A DNA stretch of 64,000 nucleotides from Duganella sp. BJB480 (GCA_003416985.1 QVIN01000002.1:248001-312000); one strand, 5' to 3'; counted from the first letter of the stretch, positions 55,804 to 63,587 are shown. Numbers and translations are program-made. The notes: generated from the sequence alone by a model not told the origin.

Positions 55804-55841
55804 TTCATGGCAATGGGCAGCTGGACCGGCGCGGGTTATAC

Positions 55842-55860
55842 ATACAACCTGGATCACCGA
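55842..55860. promoter_or_regulatory. AACYTGGRTCA element, copy upstream of the gene at 55877
   Basis: ATACAACCTGGATCACCGA carries the AACCTGGATCA core seen at 43479. It ends only 17 bases before the ATG at 55877, with a GAGGAAATAGT ribosome site between, so it is very close to the start of translation. Confidence 0.4.
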
Positions 55861-55876
55861 CCATTGAGGAAATAGT

Positions 55877-56263
55877 ATGAATATCGCCACATTTGAAGAA
55901 TTGCTCGTCGCCGCCGCGCTGCAGCCGGAGCCGCAGCGCCTGCTGCTGGCCTTCGCCGTCGCCGAACCGGAACCCGACCTGCCGCCCGGCGCGCCGGCCC
56001 GCACGACGCTGGTGCCGGTCATGTGCGTGGACAAGCAGGTGGGCGAGCTCGACACGTTTGCCAATCTTGCCGAGGAAGCCAAGGGCATGGGCCAGCCATG
56101 GGACGTGCTGCTGATCACCACCCTGTCCGGCAAGCAGGGGCGCCTGCCCGACCCGCAGCAAACCGACGCCGCGCTGAACAAGATGCTGGGCGCCATCCAG
56201 CAAGGCCAGATGGACCGCTTCCTGGCGTTCGACCGCAGCGGCGAGTTGATGAGCTACGCCTGA
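55877..56263 (+). CDS. Conserved small protein of betaproteobacterial nar regions
   Basis: The protein has 128 residues, cytoplasmic, starting after GAGGAAATAGT. Features are NIATFEELLVAAALQPEPQRLLLAFAVAE, TTLVPVMCVDKQVGELDTFANLAEEAKGMGQPWDVLLITTLSGKQGRLP and DRFLAFDRSGELMSYA. Relatives in betaproteobacteria are often mislabelled as a ribonucleotide reductase subunit alpha; nothing here supports that name, since no RNR motif is seen. The next gene starts 1 base after its stop, so the two form an operon with a DUF3079 protein, probably linked to the nearby nitrate/NO island. Function unknown. Confidence 0.7.
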   Translation: MNIATFEELLVAAALQPEPQRLLLAFAVAEPEPDLPPGAPARTTLVPVMCVDKQVGELDTFANLAEEAKGMGQPWDVLLITTLSGKQGRLPDPQQTDAALNKMLGAIQQGQMDRFLAFDRSGELMSYA

Positions 56264-56264
56264 C

Positions 56265-56483
56265 ATGGCCAAGATCTTCCCGATACGTCCGGCCAAGCCC
56301 GAGCTGATCTGCTGGGGCTGCGACCGCTACTGCCCCGCCGACAACATGATCTGCGGGAACGGCTCGGACCGCACCCAGCATCCGGTGGAGCTGTTCGGCG
56401 AAGGCTGGGAGACCTTCGGCCTGAATGCGCAGGATGTGCAACCTGCTGACGAGCCAAAGCAACCACCTGCGGACAAGCCATAG
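56265..56483 (+). CDS. DUF3079 family small cysteine-containing protein
   Basis: The protein has 72 residues. The whole conserved region MAKIFPIRPAKPELICWGCDRYCPADNMICGNGSDRTQHPVELFGEGW matches what I recall of DUF3079, with four cysteines in C-x-x-C-x3-C-x6-C spacing that could bind zinc or an Fe-S centre. The tail is Pro/Asp/Lys-rich and not conserved. It starts 1 base after the preceding stop. Members are common in betaproteobacteria and have no assigned role; the neighbouring nitrate genes are suggestive only. Confidence 0.8.
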   Translation: MAKIFPIRPAKPELICWGCDRYCPADNMICGNGSDRTQHPVELFGEGWETFGLNAQDVQPADEPKQPPADKP

Positions 56484-56824
56484 CAACCCGCCGCTGAAAA
56501 GCAGCAGGTGGTCGCAAATTGCGGTCACTTCTCAAGGCTGAGTTCACAGGCTGGCACAACGCGCGACAGCCGCTCCGTTGCGGACCTCTGCCGGGACCGC
56601 GACGTCTGCATGGGGCATGTCAAAATCAGCGATGGTCTAACTCAGTCTACTCCGGGCCACCTACGTCTATTCCGGTCTAAAAGGACTAGTGGTACGTCGA
56701 GAACCGTCTAAAAAATCCACGGCGAGAGTCTAATTTAGTCCAGCTCTATGAGGCATAACACTAAAACAAACCAATTTTCAATTCATCGGTCCAATCTTTA
56801 GACACCTCTCGAAAGGACTGAACC
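56484..56824. other. Gene-free 341-base stretch with six GTCTA motifs
   Basis: No credible gene was found. GTCTA occurs at 56635, 56645, 56665, 56675, 56706 and 56728, at spacings of 10, 20, 10, 31 and 22 bases, close to whole helical turns. Four of the six read GTCTAA. The region is visibly richer in A/T than its surroundings. A GAAAGGA ribosome site for the next gene is at the end. Confidence 0.7.
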
Positions 56825-57304
56825 ATGGCATACGAACCGAAGCAACCGATATACCTGCCCGTCGCTGTTTTTTTGGACCTTGAATTCCACCTAATGGACA
56901 CACGTCCTGGCGCCAAGCCGGAGACCTTTATTACGGAACTTGTGCAACGCTGGTTGGCGGTGGATAAAGAGCGGTTCGCACTACGCAGGAACGGCCAGCC
57001 AACGCGCGGTTTCCAGTGGAAGAATATATTCCTTCCCGACGGAACCAGTCTGCGAACCTGCCACAGCGATAACATTGAATTCGCCAAAGTGGTGGGTGAC
57101 CATATCGTTTCCGACGATGGAACATTGTTGACGCCATCGTTGTTCGCCAACCGCCACGCGAAGGGACGCAACGCATGGCGCTTTGTGTGGCTGCGTTTTC
57201 CCGGCGATGATTATTGGATCCGCGCCGCCGAGTGCCGAGCACGCTTTGACAATCTGCAGCAACAGCGGTCTACCGGCCACACCACAACGTCCAAGATGGT
57301 CTAA
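56825..57304 (+). CDS. Orphan protein of unknown function flanked by GTCTAA motifs
   Basis: The protein has 159 residues, no signal peptide or TM segment. It begins YEPKQPIYLPVAVFLDLEFHLMDTRPGAKPETFITELVQRWLAVDKERFAL, where KPETFITELVQRWL looks like the helix pair of a ribbon-helix-helix DNA binder. The rest (RGFQWKNIFLPDGTSLRT ... GRNAWRFVWLRFPGDDYWIRAAECR) is rich in aromatics and has no motif I know. Codons are less GC-biased than in neighbours, suggesting transfer or a selfish gene. GTCTA motifs lie on both sides, and the stop codon itself is inside one (GTCTAA at 57299). I recall similar proteins as multi-copy hypotheticals in Oxalobacteraceae, which should be verified. Confidence 0.65.
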   Translation: MAYEPKQPIYLPVAVFLDLEFHLMDTRPGAKPETFITELVQRWLAVDKERFALRRNGQPTRGFQWKNIFLPDGTSLRTCHSDNIEFAKVVGDHIVSDDGTLLTPSLFANRHAKGRNAWRFVWLRFPGDDYWIRAAECRARFDNLQQQRSTGHTTTSKMV

Positions 57305-57435
57305 TCTGCCCAGGGCGACGGACTAATTCGGTCTACGAGTTTCCTGCGAAAGGCGAATTCAGTCTAAAAAATATGGCGCCTCATCGATTCTGGACTCCAT
57401 TAGACCGAACTCGCCCCGTTTCGGACAAATTAGAC
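57299..57435. repeat. Right-hand GTCTAA motif cluster
   Basis: GTCTA is at 57299 (overlapping the stop), 57331 and 57362, and its reverse complement TAGAC at 57401 and 57431. Spacings are 32, 31, 39 and 30 bases. Four of the five are GTCTAA in the forward sense. With six copies on the left side, this makes eleven around one gene. Confidence 0.7.
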
Positions 57436-57443
57436 TGAACGTG

Positions 57444-57468
57444 AAAAAGGAGCCCCCCTGCGGGGTCC
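57444..57468 (-). terminator. Intrinsic terminator of the narK-hemN-carbonic anhydrase transcript
   Basis: Read on the - strand, GGACCCC, GCA and GGGGGGCTCC form a GC-rich hairpin with one small bulge, followed by TTTTT. It lies 30 bases after the carbonic anhydrase stop and would end the long leftward transcript starting at narK1. Confidence 0.6.
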
Positions 57469-57497
57469 AAGACATCCGGCTGAGCGAGCGATCGCGC

Positions 57498-58160
57498 TCA
57501 GGCAGCCATCGCGTCGCGCGCGTTCAGCGGGCAGACCAGCGGCAGGAACTGTTGGCGGCGTGGCGAGTAGGCCATCAGCGCGCCGCTCTGCAGGTCGAAG
57601 TACCAGCCGTGCAGCTTGAGCTTGCCCTCGTCCACGCGGCGCTTGAGCCACGGATAGGTCAGCAGGTTATCCAGCGACAGTAGGATGCTGGCTTGTTCGC
57701 AAGCGTGGTGCTGCTCGGCGCTGCTGTGATGGGCCAAATCGCGCCGCACACGTTCGGCGACCGGCTGGGCAATCCGCATCCATTGGCCGACGAAATCGGT
57801 CTCGCGCTGCGCCGGACGCGGCGCCAGCAAGGCGCGAATGCCGCCGCAGCCGGCGTGGCCCAGCACGATCACCCGCTCCACCTCCAGCTCGCACACGGCA
57901 AACTCGATCGCCGAACTGACACCGGCCGACGCCGTCGGCGTGCATGGCGGCACCAGGTTGGCGATATTGCGCACCACGAAAATGTCGCCCGGATCGCTCC
58001 CGGTCAGCAGCACCGGATCGACCCGCGAATCGCAGCAGCCGATCAACAGCGTGCGCGGGCGCTGGCCCGCGCGCAAGGTGCCGTACGGGCTGTCGCTGTT
58101 GTTGAAATACTGCTGTTGAAAGCGGCCAAAGCCGCTGATGAATTTTTCGATATCTTCCAT
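57498..58160 (-). CDS. can: Beta-class carbonic anhydrase
   Basis: The protein has 220 residues. Zinc ligands are seen as C42-x-D44-S-R in LLIGCCDSRVDP and H102-x2-C105 in VLGHAGCGGIRALLAP; the D-R pair of the active site is intact. The enzyme interconverts CO2 and bicarbonate in the cytoplasm. It starts 10 bases after the Dnr/FNR-like gene, so it is part of the narK1-narK2-hemN-regulator transcript. Its presence there suggests that bicarbonate or pH balance is tied to anaerobic growth. It is followed by a probable terminator. Confidence 0.93.
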   Translation of the reverse strand: MEDIEKFISGFGRFQQQYFNNSDSPYGTLRAGQRPRTLLIGCCDSRVDPVLLTGSDPGDIFVVRNIANLVPPCTPTASAGVSSAIEFAVCELEVERVIVLGHAGCGGIRALLAPRPAQRETDFVGQWMRIAQPVAERVRRDLAHHSSAEQHHACEQASILLSLDNLLTYPWLKRRVDEGKLKLHGWYFDLQSGALMAYSPRRQQFLPLVCPLNARDAMAA

Positions 58161-58170
58161 GATAAGTCCC

Positions 58171-58857
58171 TCAGGCCGCGCAGCGGCGCAGCGCCGGCAC
58201 GTCGAGCACCTGGACCTTGCGGCCCTTGAAGGCGATCATATGCTGCGTGCTCAGGTCGGCCAGGATGCGCGAGAAGTGCTCGGGCGTCAGGTTCAGGCGC
58301 GAAGCCAATACAGCCTTGGTGGCGGGCAGCGTCAACTGGCCGCCGTCCTCCTCCGGCAACTCCTTGAGCAGGTAGCCCGCCACGCGCTGGGTGCCGGAGC
58401 GCAGCGAGAACGACTCCATGTCGCACATCAGGCTGTGCATGCGCTGGCTCAGGCCGGCCAGCATCTTGCAGGCGAATTCCGGATCGCTGTGGATCTCGCG
58501 ATAGATCGCCGGCTTGGCCACGTGCAGCAGCAGCGTGTCGTCGGTGGCCGTGGCCGAGACGATGTACGGGCTGCCCATGAACATCAGCGCCTCGCCGAAG
58601 CTCTGGCCGGGACCGATCAATTCGATCACCTTCTCGCCGCCGGCCAGCGAGGTGAACGCCAGCTTGACCTGGCCATACACCACCTGGTGAAAACCGATGC
58701 ACGGATCGCCGCGCTGGAAGATGGTGCCGCCCCGTTCCACCCGCACCTCCGTGGTGCCGAGCGCGATGCGCGACAGCTCTTCCGGCCCCATCGAGTTAAA
58801 CAGCGGCACCCGCGCCAGGAAGGCTTGCACTTTGATCTTGTTCTTTTCCATCGCCAT
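58171..58857 (-). CDS. CRP/FNR-family regulator, Dnr-like (no Fe-S cysteines)
   Basis: The protein has 228 residues from ATG 58857; ATG 58851 and a TTG at 58866 overlapping the hemN stop are alternatives. A cNMP-binding-like barrel (VERGGTIFQRGDPCIGFHQVVYGQVKLAF ... LIGPGQSFGEALMFMGSPYIVSA) precedes the dimer helix and a C-terminal HTH, LASRLNLTPEHFSRILADLS. The E-x-x-S-R in the recognition helix is what FNR/ANR/DNR use to read TTGAT. The N-terminal cysteine cluster of FNR is absent, so O2 sensing by Fe-S is unlikely; DNR proteins sense NO through haem. It lies between hemN and carbonic anhydrase. Confidence 0.82.
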   Translation of the reverse strand: MAMEKNKIKVQAFLARVPLFNSMGPEELSRIALGTTEVRVERGGTIFQRGDPCIGFHQVVYGQVKLAFTSLAGGEKVIELIGPGQSFGEALMFMGSPYIVSATATDDTLLLHVAKPAIYREIHSDPEFACKMLAGLSQRMHSLMCDMESFSLRSGTQRVAGYLLKELPEEDGGQLTLPATKAVLASRLNLTPEHFSRILADLSTQHMIAFKGRKVQVLDVPALRRCAA

Positions 58858-58862
58858 ATTCC

Positions 58863-60281
58863 TCAAATGGTACGCGAATAGCGCAGCGGCTGCGGCCCTT
58901 CAACGGGCGGCGCGTGCAGGTAGCGGTCGAACGCCATGCAGATATTGCGGATCAGCAGGCGCCCGCGCATCTTCACGCGCAAGCCCTTGCTGCCAATGCA
59001 CAGCAAGCCCTCTTCCTCCAGCGGCTTGAGCCGCTCCAGCTCGGGCGCGAAATACTCGGCCGCGCTCACGCCTTCCGGCAGCGCCAGGCTGGCGTAGTCC
59101 AGCTCGAAATCGCACATCAGCTGGCCGATCACGGCGCGGCGCAGCATGTCGTCCTCGGTGAGCACGATGCCGCGCGCGATCGGCAGCTCGCCCTTGTCCA
59201 GCCGCTCGTAGTAGGCCGACAGCACCTTCTCGTTCTGGCTGTAGCTGGCGCCCACCGCGCTGATGGCCGACACGCCCAGCGCCACCATCGGCGCGTCCGC
59301 GTGCGTGGAATAGCCCTGGAAGTTGCGCTGCAGCTTGCCTTCGCGCTGGCTGCGCGCCAGGTCGTCGTCCGGCAGCGCGAAGTGGTCCATGCCGATGTAG
59401 ACATAGCCCGCTTCCGTCAGCCGCTCGATGCACAGGCCCAGCATGGCCAGCTTGGTTTCGGCGTCCGGCAGGTCGTCGGCGGAGATGAGCCGCTGCGACT
59501 TGAACAGCTGCGGCATGTGCGCGTAGTTGTAGACCGCGATGCGGTCCGGCCGGGCGGCCACGATCTTGTCCAGCGTCGGCCCGAAGCTGGCCACGCTTTG
59601 CAGCGGCAGGCCGTAGATCAGGTCCACGCTGATCGAACGGAAGCCGCAGTCGCGCGCGGCCTGCAGCACCTCCATCGTTTCCTCATAGGACTGGATGCGG
59701 TTGACCGCCTGCTGCACCGCCGGATCGAAGTCCTGGATACCCAGGCTGACCCGGTTGAAACCCTGGCGCCGCAAGGTGGCGATGCGCGCCGGCGTGACCG
59801 TGCGCGGATCGACCTCGATGGAAAACTCGCCCTCCTCGTCCGGTGCGAAATCGAAATGCCCGCGCAGATTGGCCAGCAATTCGCTCATCTGCTCGTCGCT
59901 CAGGTAGGTCGGCGTGCCGCCGCCGAAGTGCAGCTGGTCCACCCGCCGGTGGCCGGACAGCAGGCCCGCCTGCAAGGCGATCTCGCGGTACAGGTAGTCC
60001 AGGTACTCGACCGCCTTTTCCTTGTCCTGCGTGATGATCTTGTTGCAGCCGCAGTAGTAACACAGCGACGCGCAGAACGGGATGTGCACATACAGCGACA
60101 TCGGCACGGCCGGATCGACGCTGGCGACGGCGGCGCGGTACTGCTCCGCGCCGAAGCCGCCGCCGAAGCGGTCGGCCGTCGGGTAGGAGGTGTAGCGCGG
60201 CCCCATCTGGTTCAACTTGCGCACCAGCGCGGCGTCGAATTCAACGGACGGGGTCAGGGCGATCACTCTGGCGGATGGCAT
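58863..60281 (-). CDS. hemN: Oxygen-independent coproporphyrinogen III dehydrogenase
   Basis: The protein has 472 residues. The radical-SAM motif C-x3-C-x2-C-x-C is in HIPFCASLCYYCGCNKI, preceded by GPRYTSYPTADRF, the HemN start. FGGGTPTYLS, the RVSLGIQDFDPAVQQAVNR block and the C-terminal HemN domain (ARGIVLTEDDMLRRAVIGQLMC) are all present. It makes protoporphyrinogen without O2, needed for haem in NarI, nitrite and NO reductases. It follows narK2 by 13 bases and precedes a regulator. The length and motif favour true HemN rather than HemW. Confidence 0.95.
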   Translation of the reverse strand: MPSARVIALTPSVEFDAALVRKLNQMGPRYTSYPTADRFGGGFGAEQYRAAVASVDPAVPMSLYVHIPFCASLCYYCGCNKIITQDKEKAVEYLDYLYREIALQAGLLSGHRRVDQLHFGGGTPTYLSDEQMSELLANLRGHFDFAPDEEGEFSIEVDPRTVTPARIATLRRQGFNRVSLGIQDFDPAVQQAVNRIQSYEETMEVLQAARDCGFRSISVDLIYGLPLQSVASFGPTLDKIVAARPDRIAVYNYAHMPQLFKSQRLISADDLPDAETKLAMLGLCIERLTEAGYVYIGMDHFALPDDDLARSQREGKLQRNFQGYSTHADAPMVALGVSAISAVGASYSQNEKVLSAYYERLDKGELPIARGIVLTEDDMLRRAVIGQLMCDFELDYASLALPEGVSAAEYFAPELERLKPLEEEGLLCIGSKGLRVKMRGRLLIRNICMAFDRYLHAPPVEGPQPLRYSRTI

Positions 60282-60294
60282 GGTAAAACTCCAA

Positions 60295-61680
60295 TTAGCA
60301 AGGCATGGCCGCGTTCTTGCGGGCGTAGCACCACCAGGTGATGGCGATGCAGCTGACGTAGAACGCGATGAAGCACCACAGCGCGGCGTCGGGACCGCCG
60401 GTCATGGCGATCGAAGTGCCGTAGCTCTTCGGAATGAAGAAGGCGCCGTAGGCGGCCACGGCCGAAGTGAAGCCCAGCACGGCCGCGCCTTCCTTGTTGG
60501 CGTCGATGATGGCTTGCTGCTGCACGGCGGCAGGCTGGCCGGCGGCGGCGCGTTGACGTTCGGTCAGGAAGATCACAGGAATCATGCGGAAGGTCGAGGC
60601 ATTGCCGACGCCGGTGCCGGCGAACAGCAGCATGAACATCCAGAAGAAGCCGGTGAAGTTGCCGCCCGTGCCGCCATGCGGCAGGAAGGTGATGACGCCA
60701 TATACGGCGCCGATCATGGCCGCGAAGGTCCAGACGGTCACGCGGGCGCCGCCCAGCTTGTCGGAGATGATGCCGCCGACCACACGGGCCAGCGCGCCGA
60801 CCAGAGGGCCGAGGAAGGCATATTGCAGCGGATTGACATCAGGGAACTGGGTCTTGATCAGCAGCGGGAAACCAGCCGAGTAGCCGATGAACGAGCCGAA
60901 GGTGCCGGTGTAGAGCCAGCACATCAGCCAGTTGTGCTTGCGCTTGAAGATCACCGCCTGGTCGGCGAACGATGCCTTGGCCGATGCCAGGTCGTTCATG
61001 CCGAACCATGCCAGCAGGCTGCTGACGACGATGAACGGCACCCAGATGAAGCCGGCGTTCTGCAACCACATGGTGGTGGTGTGACCAGCCTTGGTGGCGG
61101 TCTGCGCGTCGCCGCCGATGGCGCCGAACACGCTGGCGGTGATCACCAGCGGCACGACGAACTGCACCGCCGACACGCCCAGGTTGCCCAGGCCGGCGTT
61201 CATGCCCAGCGCATAGCCCTTCTGCGCCTTCGGGAAGAAGAAGCTGATGTTCGCCATCGACGAGGCGAAGTTGCCGCCGCCGAAGCCGCACAGCAGCGCC
61301 AGCACCAGCATGGTCGGATAGCCGGTGGTGACGTCCTGCACCGCGAAGCCGATGCCGATGGCCGGGATCAGCAGCGAGGCGGTGGAGATGGTGGTCCACT
61401 TGCGGCCGCCGAAGATCGGCACCATGAAGGAATAGAAAATCCGCAGCGTGGCGCCGGACAGGCCGGGCAAGGCCGTCAGCCAGAACAGCTGGTTGGTGCT
61501 GTACTGGAAGCCGATGGCCGGCAGGTTGACCACCACCACGCTCCACACCATCCACACCGCGAAGGCCAGCGCCAGCGCGGGAATCGAAATCCACAGGTTG
61601 CGGTTGGCGGTGGTGCTGCCGCCGCTGCCCCAGAACGTGGGGCTCTCTGGCTCCCACGTGTTGATCATATATTTGCTCAT
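60295..61680 (-). CDS. narK2: NarK2-type nitrate/nitrite antiporter (MFS)
   Basis: The protein has 461 residues. The start MSKYMINTWEPESP at 61680 is placed by GGAG 6 bases upstream. There are twelve TM helices. The nitrate signature is LLCGFGGGNFASSMANISFF (TM5) with the partner glycine-rich helix GTGVGNASTFRMIPVIF (TM11), and the substrate arginines are in LRIFYSF and STFRMIP. It resembles E. coli NarK, which swaps nitrite for nitrate. It lies 25 bases after narK1. With both types present, uptake can begin by H+ symport and continue by exchange. Confidence 0.92.
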   Translation of the reverse strand: MSKYMINTWEPESPTFWGSGGSTTANRNLWISIPALALAFAVWMVWSVVVVNLPAIGFQYSTNQLFWLTALPGLSGATLRIFYSFMVPIFGGRKWTTISTASLLIPAIGIGFAVQDVTTGYPTMLVLALLCGFGGGNFASSMANISFFFPKAQKGYALGMNAGLGNLGVSAVQFVVPLVITASVFGAIGGDAQTATKAGHTTTMWLQNAGFIWVPFIVVSSLLAWFGMNDLASAKASFADQAVIFKRKHNWLMCWLYTGTFGSFIGYSAGFPLLIKTQFPDVNPLQYAFLGPLVGALARVVGGIISDKLGGARVTVWTFAAMIGAVYGVITFLPHGGTGGNFTGFFWMFMLLFAGTGVGNASTFRMIPVIFLTERQRAAAGQPAAVQQQAIIDANKEGAAVLGFTSAVAAYGAFFIPKSYGTSIAMTGGPDAALWCFIAFYVSCIAITWWCYARKNAAMPC

Positions 61681-61705
61681 CATTTTCTCCTTGAATAATT
61701 GGGGC

Positions 61706-62953
61706 TCAGGCAGCGGCCGCGCCGGCCAGCGGCTGCGGCGCCGCCGTCGGGCGGAACGAGTAATGCATCCAGACCAGCGAGACGCAGACGGTGCCGTACA
61801 ACAGCATGAAGGCGCTCGAACGCACACCGGTCAGGTCCAGCAGCGCGCCGAACATGATCGGCAGTACGAAGCCACCCAGGCCGCCGGCCAGGCCGACCAC
61901 GCCGGACACGGCGCCGATGTTGTCGCTGAAATCGTCACCGATGAATTTGAAGACCGATGCCTTGCCGATCGCCATCGCGGTACCGACGATGAACAGCAGG
62001 CCGGTGAACATCCATGGCGACAGGGCCAGTGTCAGCTGCAGGTCGCCGTGCGTGGTCTTGACGATCATCGCGGTGGGCGGATACGACAGCAGAAAGAAGC
62101 AGATCCAGCACACCCACATCACCCACCAGGTGACCTTGTAGGCGCCGTAGCGGTCGGCGATCCAGCCGCCCAGGGCGCGCAGCACGCCGCCAGGCAGCGA
62201 GAAGCAGGCGGCCAGCAGCGCGGCCAGGCGCAGGTCGAAGCCGTATTCGCCGACGTAGTATTTGGTCATCCACAGCGCCAGGCCGACGTAGCCGCCGAAC
62301 ACCACCGAGTAATATTGACAATAGCGCCATACGCGGCGGTCCTTCAGCACCTTGAGCTGCTCCGAGAACGGCACGCTGGCGCCGCTCTGGTGCGACGGGT
62401 CGGTGGCCGAGAACACCCAGAACAGCAGCGCCGTGACCAGCATGGCGATGGCGTACACGGTGGGCAGCGCCTGCCAGCCCCAGGCCGCGATGATGGCCGG
62501 GGCGACGAACTTGGTCAGCGCCGAGCCGGAATTGCCGGCGCCGAAGATGCCCATCGCCAGCCCGCGCCGCTCACGCGAGAACCAGCGCGCCACGTAGGGC
62601 GTGCCGACCGAGAACGAGCCGCCGGCCAGGCCGATGAACAAGCCCAGCACCAGGAACTGCCAGTAGGCGGTGGCCAGGCCGATCAGGTAGATGGCCGGCA
62701 CGGTGGCCAGCATCAGCAGGAAGAACACGATGCGGCCACCGTATTTGTCGCACCAGATGCCCAGCGGGACACGCACCAGCGAGCCGCTCAACACGGGCAT
62801 GGCGGCCAGCAGGCCGAATTCGGTTTCATTCAGGCCGAGCATCTTCTTGATGGGGATGCCCAGCACGGCGAACATCATCCAGATCGCGAAACAGATCGTG
62901 AACGACACGGTGCTGCTCACCAGCACCTGTACTGCTTTGTTATTGTTAGACAC
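61706..62953 (-). CDS. narK1: NarK1-type nitrate/H+ symporter (MFS)
   Basis: The protein has 415 residues. The GTG at 62953 is preferred because AGGAG lies 7 bases upstream; an ATG at 62974 would precede the ribosome site. Twelve helices are seen, with the NarK1-type motif GLAGGSFSVGTPYVARWFSRERRGLAMGIFGAGNSG in TM5 and VRVPLGIWCDKYGGR in the loop after TM2. NarK1 proteins take up nitrate with protons at the onset of respiration. It is the first gene of the leftward operon narK1-narK2-hemN-regulator-can. The promoter region has a CCTAGTC palindrome about 105 bases upstream of the GTG. Confidence 0.9.
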   Translation of the reverse strand: MSNNNKAVQVLVSSTVSFTICFAIWMMFAVLGIPIKKMLGLNETEFGLLAAMPVLSGSLVRVPLGIWCDKYGGRIVFFLLMLATVPAIYLIGLATAYWQFLVLGLFIGLAGGSFSVGTPYVARWFSRERRGLAMGIFGAGNSGSALTKFVAPAIIAAWGWQALPTVYAIAMLVTALLFWVFSATDPSHQSGASVPFSEQLKVLKDRRVWRYCQYYSVVFGGYVGLALWMTKYYVGEYGFDLRLAALLAACFSLPGGVLRALGGWIADRYGAYKVTWWVMWVCWICFFLLSYPPTAMIVKTTHGDLQLTLALSPWMFTGLLFIVGTAMAIGKASVFKFIGDDFSDNIGAVSGVVGLAGGLGGFVLPIMFGALLDLTGVRSSAFMLLYGTVCVSLVWMHYSFRPTAAPQPLAGAAAA

Positions 62954-63056
62954 TTTCAATCTCCTGACGGACATGGGGATGGCATCAGCGTAAGCGTTGC
63001 GGCGGCGCCCGGCTATCGGCAGGACGGCCAGAACGGCAAGGCAATCAGGCTAGCGC

Positions 63057-63076
63057 CCTAGTCCGAAAGAACTAGG
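63057..63076. promoter_or_regulatory. CCTAGTC-N6-AACTAGG palindrome upstream of narK1
   Basis: The 7-6-7 arrangement equals the perfect palindrome before moaA, with one mismatch (AACTAGG for GACTAGG). It overlaps the stop codon of nsrR and lies in the narK1 promoter region. The coordinates may be off by one base. Confidence 0.55.
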
Positions 63077-63554
63077 CCGGGACCAGGCCGGCCGTGGCGG
63101 CGGGCGTGGCGGGCGTGGCGCCGCCCGCAGCGATGGCGCCGGCGCCGGCGTCGGGCGGACAGGTCAGGTCGGCCAGCGTGACCGCGTCCAGCGCGGTCAG
63201 GTAGGCGCCCACGGCTTGGCCCAGCATGCCCTGCACGCAGCAGCGGCCCGCGTACACGCAGGTGGCGCGGCGGGCGTCGAAACAATCGGCCACGTGGAAA
63301 TCCGGCTCGCTGGCCCGCACCACCTCGCCGATGCGGATCTCCTCTGCCGGCCGCGCCAGCTCGACGCCGCCGTGCCGCCCGCGCACGGTGCGGATCACGC
63401 CCGTCAAGCCCAGCTCATACACCACCTTGGTCAGATGGTGCTTGGACATGCCGTGGCGTTCGGCGATTTCGGCGATGGTCACCAGCCGGTCGCGCTGGCC
63501 CGCCAGGTAGATCAGCGTGCGCAGGGTGTAGTCGGTGAAGGCGGTCAGACGCAT
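63072..63554 (-). CDS. nsrR: Rrf2-family nitric oxide-sensing repressor NsrR
   Basis: The protein has 160 residues. ATG 63554 has GGAG upstream and gives the classical start MRLTAFTDYTLRTLIYLA. The winged HTH covers about 25-48 (TIAEIAERHGMSKHHLTKVVYELG), then the RGRHGGVELAR wing, and the cluster ligands C91-x7-C99-x5-C105 (CFDARRATCVYAGRCC). This spacing matches NsrR and binds a [2Fe-2S] or [4Fe-4S] centre that is destroyed by NO. The tail is Ala/Gly-rich. It is divergent from norB, its expected target, with a GATGCAT-like half-site between them. Confidence 0.9.
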   Translation of the reverse strand: MRLTAFTDYTLRTLIYLAGQRDRLVTIAEIAERHGMSKHHLTKVVYELGLTGVIRTVRGRHGGVELARPAEEIRIGEVVRASEPDFHVADCFDARRATCVYAGRCCVQGMLGQAVGAYLTALDAVTLADLTCPPDAGAGAIAAGGATPATPAATAGLVPA

Positions 63555-63587
63555 GGTCAGCTCCAGTGAAGACGGCAGCGCCATTAT

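Noticed and set aside
55877..56263. Ribonucleotide reductase subunit alpha
   Set aside because: At 128 residues and with no catalytic cysteine or allosteric motifs, this name, common for relatives, cannot be right.
56508..56711. Small open frame on the + strand between the DUF3079 gene and the orphan gene
   Set aside because: It has no ribosome site or homologous look, and its codons run through the GTCTA motif cluster; more likely non-coding.
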